Assembly: GCA_034336665.1 (NCBI GenBank)
Contig: CM067568.1
Location: 12,929,983 to 12,993,982, forward strand
DNA from: Luscinia megarhynchos
Taxonomy: Eukaryota > Chordata > Aves > Passeriformes > Turdidae
Reading direction: 5' to 3'
Length of the DNA: 64,000 nucleotides
The notes below the pieces were generated by a model. The model saw only the letters and a list, made by a program, of their open reading frames with translations. It was not told the origin of the DNA and did no database searches. Of this stretch, positions 14,071 through 27,300 are shown piece after piece. A program made the position numbers and the translations under genes. The number at the start of each line of letters is the position of its first letter. The first letter of the stretch is position 1.

Positions 14071-17000
14071 AATCATACTGAGCTCCCCCTGCTAAAGAAG
14101 AATCCTCTAATGCTACACCCCCAACTATGGGAAAAGCAGGAGAGGGAATCTTAAACCACACTATTTCAGCTACTGAATATAGGTATAAAATTATGTGCAT
14201 GCCTTCCTGCAGTATTTTACTACTGCTTAAATCAAAGAAATATCAAAAGCAATGCTTCTTTTGATATACAGTACAATGATAACTTACATTAAAGTTATTT
14301 GGGCATGCCTTCCTCAAGAGACAAAAAGACTACTGGAAAGCAGGAAGACATGTGAGTAGTCACAGTATTGCCCAGTGGCATGACTAATGTCAAATAGACT
14401 TAAATTATTATCTACCTACACTTCTCTTAAGGAAGGTATACAGTGCTCTCACACATGGATTTCCTTAATTTAAAGGAAAATTTAAATAAAAGATTTTTAA
14501 ATTATTCCATTACCTACGCTAGCTGCAATGGAAAACATTAAAATGTTGAGTTTAATACCTCTACCCCATGACATATTATTTACTTTCATATTATTTTGTC
14601 TCAGTTTAGGAAAAAGAGTTATCAGTTTAGCTGGGTTTATCCCAAGTTTATAACTGACATTTCCATCATAAGAAAAAGGGCACTAAACTTTGCCACTATC
14701 CTAGGTACCTTTTAAAGTCTGACTTAAAAGACAGAGGTCACTGCACAGGGCTCCAGTTCCTTAAATCCTATAAAAGTGCCAGGATAACAGAGAGCACAGT
14801 CTGCCAAAAAAAGTTTTGGATTTTTTTTTTGGTTTTTTTTTCTGTTTATTTGCCCAACTCATATGTCTGGAAAAACAAAGAAGCTTCTGGGTACATCATT
14901 TTGCATAAATTTTTATATCTCTCCTGGCTGTAAAGAGCAAGCTTGAAAAGGCAACTTAAGCACAAATAATGTGGTATCAGCTGAAATTTTACAAACAGAC
15001 TTGAAAAAGCATCATCTCTCTCATGTTTAGTATGGAGCACTCACTCCAAAACTTACAACTCTCAAAAACCACCTGGGGTAACACCAAAAAAAGTTGTGTG
15101 CACGTGAGAGGAAGAGAAAACTCTACTAAACCTGTCTGAGTGCCCTTTGCCTAAAATAGGGAGGTTAGGATACATACTGGTACCTTTCATCCCCATGGCC
15201 ACAGCCACAGAGGGATGTGCCAGTGATTCCTTTGCACTGCTGGGGCTGGCCCTGAGGAGTCCCCTTGTGTCTGTCTCCTTACGGTTCCCAGCTTCTTAAC
15301 TCTCCAATCTCACAATTTTTTATGAAATTCAGGTGTGCACACCCCAAAACACCTGTGTATTTACTCATCTTCTATTTGGTGTCTTCTTGACATTGATAAT
15401 GGCAGCATTAGCACATTTGTGCAGTAACTCTCATCTCAGAATAACTCCTCCCAGTCCCAACCAGGATTTAGGATCTTTCCATTGGATTTGCCAGCTGAAA
15501 AAGAATGTTAGTGTCAAGTTGGCAGATTACAGGCTTATAAATTTGGAGTCTTAGAGGTTGCCAGTGGCTTGCCATGACATTTTGCAAAAAATCACAGAGT
15601 CCCTTAATGCTCAGCTTATCCACATAAGAAGGAAAATACTGCCTGACAGCAAAGGAATGATGTGAGGTTAATTTTTTTTTGTAATTAAGTATTGAAATCT
15701 TCTGATTAAAGACTTATGAAGGAATAAAACAGCTGCAGCATTTGAGGGAGAAGATGTGTGGGAATATTCAGAATAGAGCTTTTTTTTTTGTCTCCTGCTC
15801 CTAGTTCTAACACAACAGAGACATTATCGCTCTGAAATTTCAATTTAAATATAAAAGCCATTTAAATTTTAAAATAAGGTGGAAAGTGCAGTTTTTAAAT
15901 GGCTGGACAGCATTCCACAGCATTCAAAGATGGGGATAAGTGATATAACATTAGGCAGACAAAAACTGCATTTAGGATGATTTTTACAGAAGCAGAATGC
16001 TTCACTGGTAAACATCACAGCACTTCAGTCATTTTGAACAGAAAGGGAAAGTGTGGCTTAAGATAGAGAAAAGCGGAAAGAGAAAATCTGGTTAGGACCA
16101 AAGAGAAAGCCTCCCCACAACAAAACCCAACATTTAACAAGTGCCCCTTGAATTTAGCTCCACAAGCAGGCTGGATTGCAGAACACAAGTATTTCTGGGA
16201 TCCAGACCTAACTTGCCAAACACCACCTCCACTGAAAGAGACCACGTGGGTTTCATTCCAACTGCAGTCACATCTTTGGGAAATTTACTTCCGTGTTTCG
16301 GAGCCAACAAGCTCACTTAAAAATAACCACCTTAGCACTGTTTGGCACAGCATGCCATGTAACACTTATTACTCTGCTGGAACAAAATTAAACCAAGAAA
16401 GTAAGTTTGGGACACAAATATTGTGTGCTCCAGAATTTAGAGTGACCTTAGTACTGAAGGAAGTGACCTGCTAGAGCATTTAATGCTGCTACTTGAAAAG
16501 GTATGAAATACTTAACTGAGATCTAACTGCAGTTCAAAAAGCAAGGACAGGCTGAAAGACTGGAGAACAACAAATTCATGTCCATTTTCAGCTATTTCAA
16601 ACTAAAAGCATCCTTGGCAAACTAATGGAAAATGTGTTTAACGCCAAGTCAGGCTGAAGAAGAAATAGAAATTAACTCATAACTAACAATCAAGTTCATC
16701 AAGTCTGGAACCAAGAGCGTTCTGTAGACAATTATGTGATTGTATAGCAAAATGCATATAAAATGTTCAGTATTCATAAAAAGAGAATGAAGTGTCATGC
16801 AAAAATTAATGCAATATCAATACCATAAGTAATTTACACCCATCTGAAGTGTTATATTTGATATTTTCACTGCCTGCTCTATTAGTGTCTAATAAATTAG
16901 TGAATTAGAACAAAAATAAGAAAATGCAAAATAAAACTACATGCAGTTTGTAACAGCATTCACACAAAAAATTACAAAGATATTCAATATAATGAACAGT

Positions 17001-17601
17001 ATTTAGATGACATAAAGAAAGTATTTCTCTCCTTTCCGTACAAAACACAAAAATACTAAACAACAATACTAAAGAATAATGGCAAATTTGCAAATGAAGA
17101 AGGACGCTATCACTGGAAATTCAAAACTCATCCAGAGTTAAAGACTAACTGGAAATTTATATAGGAAAAAACAAACAAACAACATTCCCAAAATCCAAAC
17201 AACCCAGAAGTGGTGGCTGGAAGGAAGGAAAAAGGACTTATAAACAACATCAGTACTTTGGAGGAAAAAGCCATGTGAGAAAGCCAGCTAACCTCACTGC
17301 TGATGGATGTCTCTCTTACTCTTCCCAAGACACACTAGTGGGTTCAATGACAATGCATAATCTCTGCTGTACTCCTAAACTTGCTGGTCAAACAACTCAA
17401 TGAAATATTATTTCCTTTGCCTATAAGTGTTAATAACCAACAGAGTTCCAATCTCACATGTGAATACCAAGGAAAAAGTTATTCTCTTTTTCTTTCCTTT
17501 TTTTTTAAATTTCCCCAGTACTTTTTTATGCAACCTACCCAGCCTTTCACACTGCCTAATACAGGCCCAACTGCAAATTTAGAACTCCTCCAAAAGGAGA
17601 T
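14071..17601. other. AT-rich intron, no gene seen
   Basis: T-rich low-complexity sequence at about 14819-14842. A locally GC-richer stretch lies near 15180-15300 and has no recognisable content. No exon is recognised. Confidence 0.55.
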
Positions 17602-17795
17602 TTCACATAGAATGTTTTGGATAGGAGGGGACCCTAAAGATCAACCTCCTGCCATGGGCAGGGACACCTTCCACAAGATCAGGTTTCCCACAGCCCCATC
17701 CAGCCTTGTCTTGAACACTTCCAGGGATGAGGCATTCACAGCTTCTTTGGGCATCCAGTGCCAATGCCTCACTACCCTCACAGTGAAGAAAAGAA
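17602..17795 (-). mobile_element. CR1 LINE 3' fragment
   Basis: The plus strand reads as the antisense of a CR1 3' end: CACATAGAATGTTTTGGATA, then a CTGCCATGGGCAGGGACACC block, then GAACACTTCCAGGGATGAGG and a block ending CTCACTACCCTCACAGTGAA. These are hallmark avian CR1 segments in the expected order. It is about 190 bp, 5'-truncated and diverged. The open frame across it is incidental. Confidence 0.88.
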
Positions 17796-18061
17796 AGGAA
17801 AAGATGAAGACATCCTTTGCAAGCTAAAATGCCAACTCACTCCTCCCTGTAATCACACAGGCTGACAAGACAGATGGAACTCCATAAAGTAGAAATAGTA
17901 AGAGCCTTGAAGTTCAAGGTACCTGAAATTTAGGGAATTTATTTCCATTAAGGATTTGTCCTTCACGGACTAGTGAAGTAAAAGTAACGGGAAGACATGG
18001 CAGTAGGTTATATTTTAGGTAAGGACACATTTCTGCATCCAAAAACTTTATCTTAAGGTCA

Positions 18062-18371
18062 AAGGGTTGGAGAAGGCCTCCAAGATCAGCAAGCCCAACC
18101 TGTGACTGAACAGCACCTTGTCAACTACACATGACACTCAGTGCCATGTCCAGTTGTTTCTTAAACACCCCCAGGGATGGGGCCTCTACCACTTAATGTC
18201 TGTTTCAATGCCTGGCAATCCTTTCAGTGAAAATATGCTCCCCAATGTCCCACCTGAACTTCTTCCAGGGCAACTTGAGGCCATTTCCTCTTATCCTGTC
18301 ACTGGCTTCCTAGGAGAAGAGACCAATCCTCACCTGGCTACAACCTCCTTTCAGGAAGCTGTAGAGACCAA
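18062..18371 (-). mobile_element. CR1 LINE 3' fragment (second copy)
   Basis: Antisense CR1 blocks are visible on the plus strand: GGCCTCCAAGATCAGCAAG, then CACCCCCAGGGATGGGGCCT, then GGGCAACTTGAGGCCATTTC with the TTATCCTGTCACTGGC segment, then GAGAAGAGACCAATCCTCAC. It is about 310 bp, reaches further towards the element's 5' side than the neighbouring copy, and lies in the same orientation about 270 bp away. It is probably a separate, older insertion because the 3'-end blocks are present again. Confidence 0.88.
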
Positions 18372-21300
18372 AAATTCCTATATCTGGAAAAAAAAAAATC
18401 TAGAATTTAATCTAAGTATCTGAGAATTTATAATGGAGTTACTAGACTTACATGCCCGCTTGCTACCTTAGCCCTTCCAGACATTCTTACTTGGATTAAG
18501 AAATCATATTTTTTAACATTTTTTTCCCCCAGTCTGGAACAAGAAGGAAGAAGTTATTAAAGTCTTATCTAAACAAGATTTATTTTTAGCCCAAACATAA
18601 AACTGCTCTTAGCTGCCTTAATAGAAAGGCTGTAAAGATGTTCAGAGTCCAACACCATCCCCCTGACTGGCAAGGCCACCTAACCAGCATTACCCAAAAG
18701 CCATTCAGCTATGGAGTTATGGGACAACCTGCACAGCCTCCATTGACCTGACACATTCCAGTAACACATCAAGTCCAAAGTCACCCTCCAAGCACTATTC
18801 ACACCTTGCCATTAATACTCAAAGCACACCATAACAGCCTTTGTGCCCAAACCAGAGGTGGCACGCCTCCCCCTCTTCCCTTTTACACTCTTCCTGCAAG
18901 TTGGCACTCCACATTTATGCATAGCTGAAGGCTCCATTCCATTTACTCTCCTCTGGGTGCTCAAGAGGCAGCACCCTTCTTCAGGATTTGCACATTAATA
19001 CAGCCATCACCATTGATTTCAGTTACTCTGCAGCTAACTTTCCCCACCAGATGTTTCAGCAGTCAGACACGAATTCTCAAAATTCTCAATGGCTCTCACA
19101 CATATTGTGTGATATCAAACATGGGAAAAAATCGTGTGCTAGAACTGAGATTAATAAACTGCAATCTGGACCTAGATGTCAGATAGCCAGTGCATGTTTC
19201 TTTACTGTTTAGCAAGTGTTCAGGCAGAAGCTAAACAACTCTTCATTGTGGCCAAAGGTTCCACATTGATTCATGAGTAACTGAACACGGCTGGCACCCT
19301 GCCTGGCAGGGAGATAACCCTGTCCTGCTGAACTGGAGCAGTGAACCCTCCTGCCCCACACCCAAACCACAATGAGGGTGCTGTGTAACCAGGTGCTGTG
19401 TTCTCAACCAGGCCACTCTGCCTGCAGCTGTGTGAACTAGCCTGTAACAATGTGCAGAAGGAACAAGAAAAATTCTTGTCAGCAGTAAAACATCAAGAAG
19501 CCTTCTGGGGCAGGGAAGAATACCTGAGCTGTAAATTAACCTCTTGCAAGTCATGAAACGACACAGACAAAGCCATTGACCGTGACAAGAAGGGTGAAGG
19601 ACCCTGCTTACAGCCTTGCCCTCTGCATCTGCAATTCCAGCTGAAACAATTAGCTCAAGTAACCTGCAACTGGAAACTAACTTCCATGATTCACCTGATC
19701 ACTGGTGATAGTCCGAGGCACACAGACATTGGGCATGCTGTGCACATAAAACAGCCTGTACATCCCTGAATTCTAACCTTGGTAAACTTGGTGGGATGAT
19801 CTCACCTTTAACACTAGAAGGAAACCTCAACCACCACATTCACTCTTTATCATCCCCACGACCTTTACCCAGGAAAAAGAGCAAACAGCACCTGGCCACA
19901 CAATCATCACACAAGAGGAAACAGTTCTTCCAGGAAAACAGGAGGTTCACTCTACAGACCAAAGATTTTTTTAAGGCCTGTGACTTCTGCAGAGACCATT
20001 TCAGAGTGCCAGTTCTATTTTCTGCTTGCTGCATTTGTAACTACAGGAGTATAAATCTTGTGTGCTGTAGAATCGGCAGGTACTACACATTTCAGCTCAA
20101 AGATAATGCGAGAATCAAATTACAGTCTCTCACTGTATGAAATAATTACATACCCTTAGATCTGAAATGGCTTTTATAAAAGCCAGAAAAATAGCATTCA
20201 TGAAGACATTACATTATTATATATAGAGAAAAAAAAATACACAGAGACAGAAATGGGATTAAGCTACTTTATCCTACTTAAAAATGAATTATACTGGATA
20301 GAGACAAATACATCCTGTCAAGTGACATGAAAATATCGAACAGAAAACTAACTAAAATGATTGAATTTGGGGGAGGAAAAAAAAATAACATCACAAAAAA
20401 AACTACCACACAAAACCCCACACACCAAAATTCTGAGTCAGCCAAATAAACTTTAAAGGAAGTAACTCTTGCTAAAAACAAATAGGAAATTTAGTACTGC
20501 ATAATTACTAAGCACGCATGCAAGTACATTTGACTGAAGTGACTTAATTGGAACAGTCACCTCAAACATATGTAGAAGTCAAAACGCTGATAATATAAGC
20601 AATTTTTAAAATTACTTTTAATTTAGAAAACTATGTTACTTTCTATCATAACACAAATATTAACTTGTGTGAGCTACCAGAATGTAGCAAATTTCTCTCT
20701 CTACAGAGACAGTTTATTAATACAAACTAAACAGATGCTTATTTAATGGCATTCAGCTTGCTGGTCCTTGATGAGGCTCCAGAGTAAATAAAATACTTCT
20801 TGTAGGATTGCAAATACAGCCAGGGAGTCTATTTTTGAGGTTCAGGATAAATCAAAGGCTTCTGCACAAAAGGGCCATCACGCAGTGTGCTTTTTAATCA
20901 AGACCTGTTTTAGGTTAACAGCCCTGATAAATTCTTATCCGTTCAACAACCTATTCAAAATTCAAACCAGCAAATGAACTGTAACTACAATGCCTTGCAA
21001 AGGGTGCAAATCACCTATCAGGTGACAGAAAAGTGCTACGAGTAGAGGCAAATGTAACACTGTCACCTCACGTTTAAGTTGGCATTTTGTGTCATTCAAT
21101 GTGCCTCCAAAGAACAAAAGTAAAAAGAAACTGTTGGGTGCACAAACTCCCGAGGTCAGGGTGATAAATGAAACCACTTCCCAAATAAGCTTTCCTAATT
21201 AAGGCTTCTAAACCAGAGCTGGCTTGCATTCAGTTATTACCACCGTTACAAGTAATCTGAAATATTCTTGATAAAATATTTTTAGCATCAACACAACACC

Positions 21301-24300
21301 AGCGTATTAAAACCAGTTGAAGGTCATAAGGATGAAACAAATAAAAGCTTGGGAAAATATCAAATTCATTCCTAAAACTACACAAAGTGTTGTGAAAACT
21401 CCCTACTTAAATCAGTGCAAGATTTTTTATAGTTACCAACTTCATGTATTATATAATCTGTGCATTAAAAACGAAACAACATACTCATCCATTCTAGGAT
21501 TACATCTATGGGATTGTACTTATTCATCCCCACAGGCACACCTGGACTACTAAAAAGGGTGAGTTTTCTTCTGCTAAAAGACAGAAACATTGCATACATC
21601 GTTTAAATCAATTTTATGTCTTCCCCACCTCCCTGAAGAAATATTTAATTTGCTTAATTAAACAGATGGCATTTTTTATTATACTTGTATTTGCACTTAA
21701 GAAATTTAATTTGCATAGCAAACTTTTTTTTCTAGGTCAATTCATGTGCCACTAAATGACAATTCAGGACTACAAAATAAAATAACTAAAATATTAAATC
21801 TATTCTCTGAAATGTAAATATTTCATTCTTAGCAGTGAACCACTGAAACTCTTCATTCTGTGTTGGTGTACAAACTTTAATTATTTTTTGCATTTTCTTC
21901 TATGTTAAAATATATTAATCTCAGGAAAAAAATGCTAAAGAATTCTTTACTTCTCTCACACAGGAATCTGTTACATGCTTATTATTTCCATATTATACCC
22001 AATCTAGAAGTGGAAGAAATTAAACTTAACCATGACATTATACAATGCATATCTGACCCACAGTCACACTTAAGAACTGAATAGACTGCACAGAATTCCA
22101 AAACAACAATGATATTTGGAAAAATAAAAACAAAAACCAAAAAACAAAACAAACCTAAAAGCACCAGGAATGGCAGCACACAAGGTAATAGGGGCCACGT
22201 GCTTTCAAGGGCAGAAGATGCATTTCTATGCAAAACAGAGCAGACAAACAGGACATCCCTTAACATGTACACTGACTTACACACATATAAAAATCACTAA
22301 TTATATTTCAATTCATCTTCTGAAGCCTGTGAAATGATTCATGTTTACAACATCTGACCACCTAACCTCAGGTGTTTTGTCAAAAGAAAAGGGCTTTTTT
22401 TCTCCTCTCCCTAAGAACAACAAGAATAAAAAGGTGAAGGATATAGACTCAAACTTGGACAATGACTCAGCATTGTAAAAAAAAGCCAAGGTAAGACATG
22501 ATTTAATTTGCAACTAAGCTTTGGGTTGCTACAGCAACTTCAATACTTCAGAAGATATTAGAAATACTTCCATTCTTCTTCCCTCGTAATAAAATCTGTT
22601 TACATGCTTTGGAAATCATTCAAATATTTATTTTCTTTGGTAAGAATTAATCAACAGTTTGAAGGCTAAGTCCGTGAAGTCCAAGAAACAACCAGGATTT
22701 TTCACAAATCTGGAATGTAACTACTGAAAGGAGGAATATCTGACATTCACTTCCCTAATTATTGAAGATAATAGCACTCAGCTTTGAGACAGGTATTCTA
22801 ATCACAAAGCAAACTTTGCAGAACACTTCATTAAGTAAACAGTGCACATTTAGAGTTTCAGGATGGAAAACTCAAAAGGGTTTTAGTGAGCTATCAGTAA
22901 AAAATCCTCATATTACCTCAGGTATTTAGCACACAGAAAAAAATACAGGTTCAAATAGAACATTACAAGCTTTTTTTCTTTTTCTTTTTTGGCAAGGACT
23001 GAGTGCTGGTACATACCTAAGATAGGACCTTCTCATAACACTGTTTGCAGACCCGTCAGCTCCAGTCAGCCATTAAGAGTTCTCATAATTAAGCCTGAAG
23101 CATTCATAAGCATTCAAAAGTGAAGCACAGTCATTAAAAAGGACCATGCTTGCACTCTCCCTGTTAGCTGGGAAAAAATTCATCAATGCCTTCACTCCTC
23201 CTTTCTGCCCAGGGAAAGAAAGCAAGGGGAGGGAAGAAGATGAGAGCAAAACACCGCCTACATTGCCATCATTTCCTCCCAACAGGTCAGCCACACAGAG
23301 GAAAAGGACCAAAACTGGTCTCCACATTGGCTTCAGACTGCCTTAAGAGAAACAAACCAGAATTAACTTGATTTATGTAACTGATGTGAGTTCCATGTGG
23401 CCCTACCATGACCACATCCACTCAGTGCCATCATTCTCTCATGTGTTTTGAGATAAAGGCAATACATTTAAATCAACATATAACAAGAAACCATAATTAT
23501 GATATTATATCCCAGGTAATTCCTAAAACCAGAAAACAGATGTTTAGATGATGCATCATTTTAATTAGCTGTCAGCATTTGTCCCTGGCCACACAACTTC
23601 CATGGTGGAGATCACAACAGATTTGCACAGTTAAGTTTACAGACAACCACCTTCTGGGTTTCCTCCCATCTAAAGTAAGTTAATCAGCTTGTTCTGTAAA
23701 GCCAAATTAAATATATTCTTTCAGGAAAACCCCTACTCTGATTAATTACTTGAAGCAAATCACAAACAGGTATTGCATGCATAATTTTAATGGAAATTCT
23801 TGTAAAATTGGAGCACTTTATGGATGGGGGGGGATGAAACCTGTAAATTTCTCCTCAGATGTACGAATTAAAAATCTCTGCACTTTGGTGAGATATGAAA
23901 TTTATTAGAGGAGCACTGACATGTTCCATGACTCCTACTTCAAAGCAACTAAATTATCAGGAATTATTACATTTTGTTTTAAAACTGCCTTCAAAATACA
24001 AAATTACTTCTGGTCTAAGTGCTTCAGTAGGTTTAACTGTTAAACAAACTTCCATACAAACCAATCAGAACACTCACTGTTAGTGTTCTTGGTAACTAAA
24101 TTTTGTCTGAACAACAGACTGTGTTAAAACAATTACCTAACACATTATGCTAATATAAGTAAGTCACATTGTTTCAATTTGATTTGCCTTAAAGCTCTTC
24201 TTAGTAAATCTAGTCGTAAGAGACATGCTTGCCTTATTTTCTCTAAAAAGTTGTTAATTTAAAATTAAATATTGGGCAACCCACAGTCTTTGAGAAACTC

Positions 24301-27300
24301 AACATGTTGCCTGCCACATAGATAAAAGCATGTGTATTTTATATGAGTTTTGTTTTGCTGCAAATACACAGAGAAGCCTTTGTCAAAATACCATCAGTTA
24401 CAAATGCATGACTGAAATTCTTCTTGCATTTGGGAGCAGGAAGGAGGCTGAGGGGGATGTCATTTATCACCAAGCTGCTGTGACTTTACTCTCATTGCTG
24501 AATGCAACACAAACAATAAAAGGCAAAACTACCACGCTTGTTTTACTAAGGGATATAATTCTAGAACTAAGATAAAATAAAATAAAAATCTGTGAAACAA
24601 GCCTTGTTTCCTTTCCTGTTCACCAAATATACGTGTGAGAAATTAAACCTTTACCTAACTTATATTTGCCTCATCACCACAGGATATAAAAACTTCAAAA
24701 GTTTGGAAATAATCCAATTATTCCTTAGTTACCTTATAAATGAGATATGAAAATGCATGCAAAGAAGTGGTTCTAGGAGTAAATGCTATACAAGTACCTC
24801 CATTAAATATACCAAGAGGTGAGATCTAGCAAGTAAGTGACATTGCTAGCTTATCTCAACATCTGTTTTCGATTAATTTACATTTAATTGCAGGTGATCA
24901 CAAAGTTTTAAAAAGATAACATTGATCTCTGCTCACTGCAGAATATTTTAATCTGGAATCATAATATTAGACAGTCACTTAGACAGTAAGTGCTTTGAAA
25001 TAGTATTTACATAATGGTACACCAGCACACAGGTCCCAGACAGCTCTTCCTAGGGGTGCATCAGACCAGAAACAAGCAACATCAGGAAGAAGCTGTTCCC
25101 TCTCAGCTGAGCTGACAAACTTTCACTCCTCAACTGTACTCAAATGTAGCAGTAATTACTCACTTAACCTGACACCAGTTCCACATTGTTCATTCCCACA
25201 GACTATGTGGGGCAGAAGGGGATGAATGTCTTCCTGCAGTGCTACACGTAATTGCTGAAACCCCAGGGTCCCTCCCGTCCTTCCAGCAGCTTTTCAGGAC
25301 CAGCCAAAAATGCCGTTTTCACATTGAGCCACCAGTAAAATCAATGCTTAAAATCCCTGGCTGAAAAGGGGTTTTTGCCTGTAGGGATGTTGAGTTGATT
25401 AGACAGTTCTATCTAATTATTTTGGATATCTAACCAACCACTTCTCAGATTCCCCACTTTCCTTAACACCACCATGTTGGTGACTCTTTTTCTCCCCATT
25501 TTCCAAGACTCCTATTGCAACCCCTGTCCCTAACACCTTCTGAATTTAGGAACTGTCTGTAGTATGAAAACTTGTGGTCATATCCAGGCATCTGCAAACC
25601 ATAGAAGACTAGGATATTCTGGCCATTCCTAGTGGAACTATTACTTCTCAACCTGTCTCGAGTTTTGACTTTGGGGAAAATACAGTTTTGTATCTTTACC
25701 ACCCCTCAAAAAATCAGAACTGTCTCATTAGCAAGAAGCACACAACTTTTAACATGCTAATTTTAAATTCTAAAGGGGAATAGTTATGAATATACTTTAA
25801 AAAAAAAAAAAAAAGAAACATCATAAAACAAGACCACCTCTTTTCCCACAGCATTTACATTAAAAAAGCTAGAGATTGCAACCTCACTTTATGGTTACTT
25901 TAGTACACCTGCACAGTTTTCTCACTTAAAAAACAGGGATGGAAGGGGAGACAGATTAGTCTTCAATGATGAAAAAGAAAGTATTAAGTATAAAATGAGC
26001 CACAATTTTCGTATTTCCAAAGGATTACTATAATAAGTTAACAGATGGGAACATTAAACTATGGGATCTGTGCTACTGATGGCCTTTGAAGAGAGGAGAA
26101 CAAGGATTGCACATAAGATGCCTGATGATTTGTGGACCTGTCTTCCTGCTCTGGTACATCATCTAAAATGGAAATAGACACAGGATGTATCAATATGCTA
26201 AATAGCTTTTCTGCACAGAGAAACACTCTGAAGCCCTGTGAAGCTGCCTGAATAGTTTTCATTAGACCTAAGCTTTTGGCACAGAAAATGTAATTCTGTA
26301 ACAAGTTCCAATTAAAATCATAATGGATCTACAATTATTTAAAAACAACCAAAAAATCCCTTCAATGGATTTCTCTAAACCAAGAGAACATACCCCCTCA
26401 AGCATGACATCTTTGGTACTATAAAGAAATTATAGCTGGAATACCAGAGACTGTGAAACTACTACCCTCTAAGACTAGCCTTTAGATACTTCAAATTCTG
26501 ATTTATTCCTGCCTAACAAACTAAAATGTCAAAGCCATTCCCAGGTTACTTGTGGTTCAACAGATTAGTTTTGCCATTTAAGACAGAGAAAAACACTGCA
26601 ATTTTACTACAGAAACTTCCAAGTGTTTGTTCAGCCTAAAGACACACCATAAACTTCACATCATAAGTAATGTGTTATTATAGAAGTTTTTTTTCTTTCT
26701 GCAGGCTAAAAACAGCATAATAATGATCTAGAGGACTATAGAAGACATACTCTGGGTTTTAATTCAAAACGTCAGAAATACACTGCAGGCTTCACTAGAT
26801 TTCTTTTAAAAAGTCAAAAGCATAGAAACATTAGATCTCCCCAGATTCACTTTTATACACCTCATCTTATTTCCAAATGCTTGAGCTCAAAAGATTTCAA
26901 AATATATTTTTGCCAATTTAATTATCTAAAGTATGCTATTAGTTCTGTAATCATGCTGAAAAACATTTCAAAGGTGCTCCAACAATCTTAACTGGGAATT
27001 GTTGAAATGATGAACAAGTACCACACTGCAGGAACAGCTACTTGTTATAAAATTTCCTCATGATGGCAGCACAAACCATTCTGATGAAGCTGTAAACGAC
27101 AATGCACATTCCTACTCATACAAAAGTGAGACCTCAGATGCTCTAGAAATGGTGTTCACTACCATTTTTTCTCCTCTTCACACTGCCCTTTTTACACTAC
27201 TTCAGTCTTCAGATTTAGTCCCCAGAATTCCACAGCAGTATTATTCATGCATTCACACATGCAATTAATGAAGAAAGATAAGGCACTATACCCTACAGAG

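Noticed and set aside
13627..14154. Four overlapping 109-148 codon frames in the intragenic CpG island
   Set aside because: Frames open on both strands at once in CpG-rich DNA are expected by composition. The peptides are low complexity and no splice sites support them.
17381..17827. 148-codon frame on the plus strand
   Set aside because: More than half is antisense CR1 sequence and the remainder is AT-rich intron.
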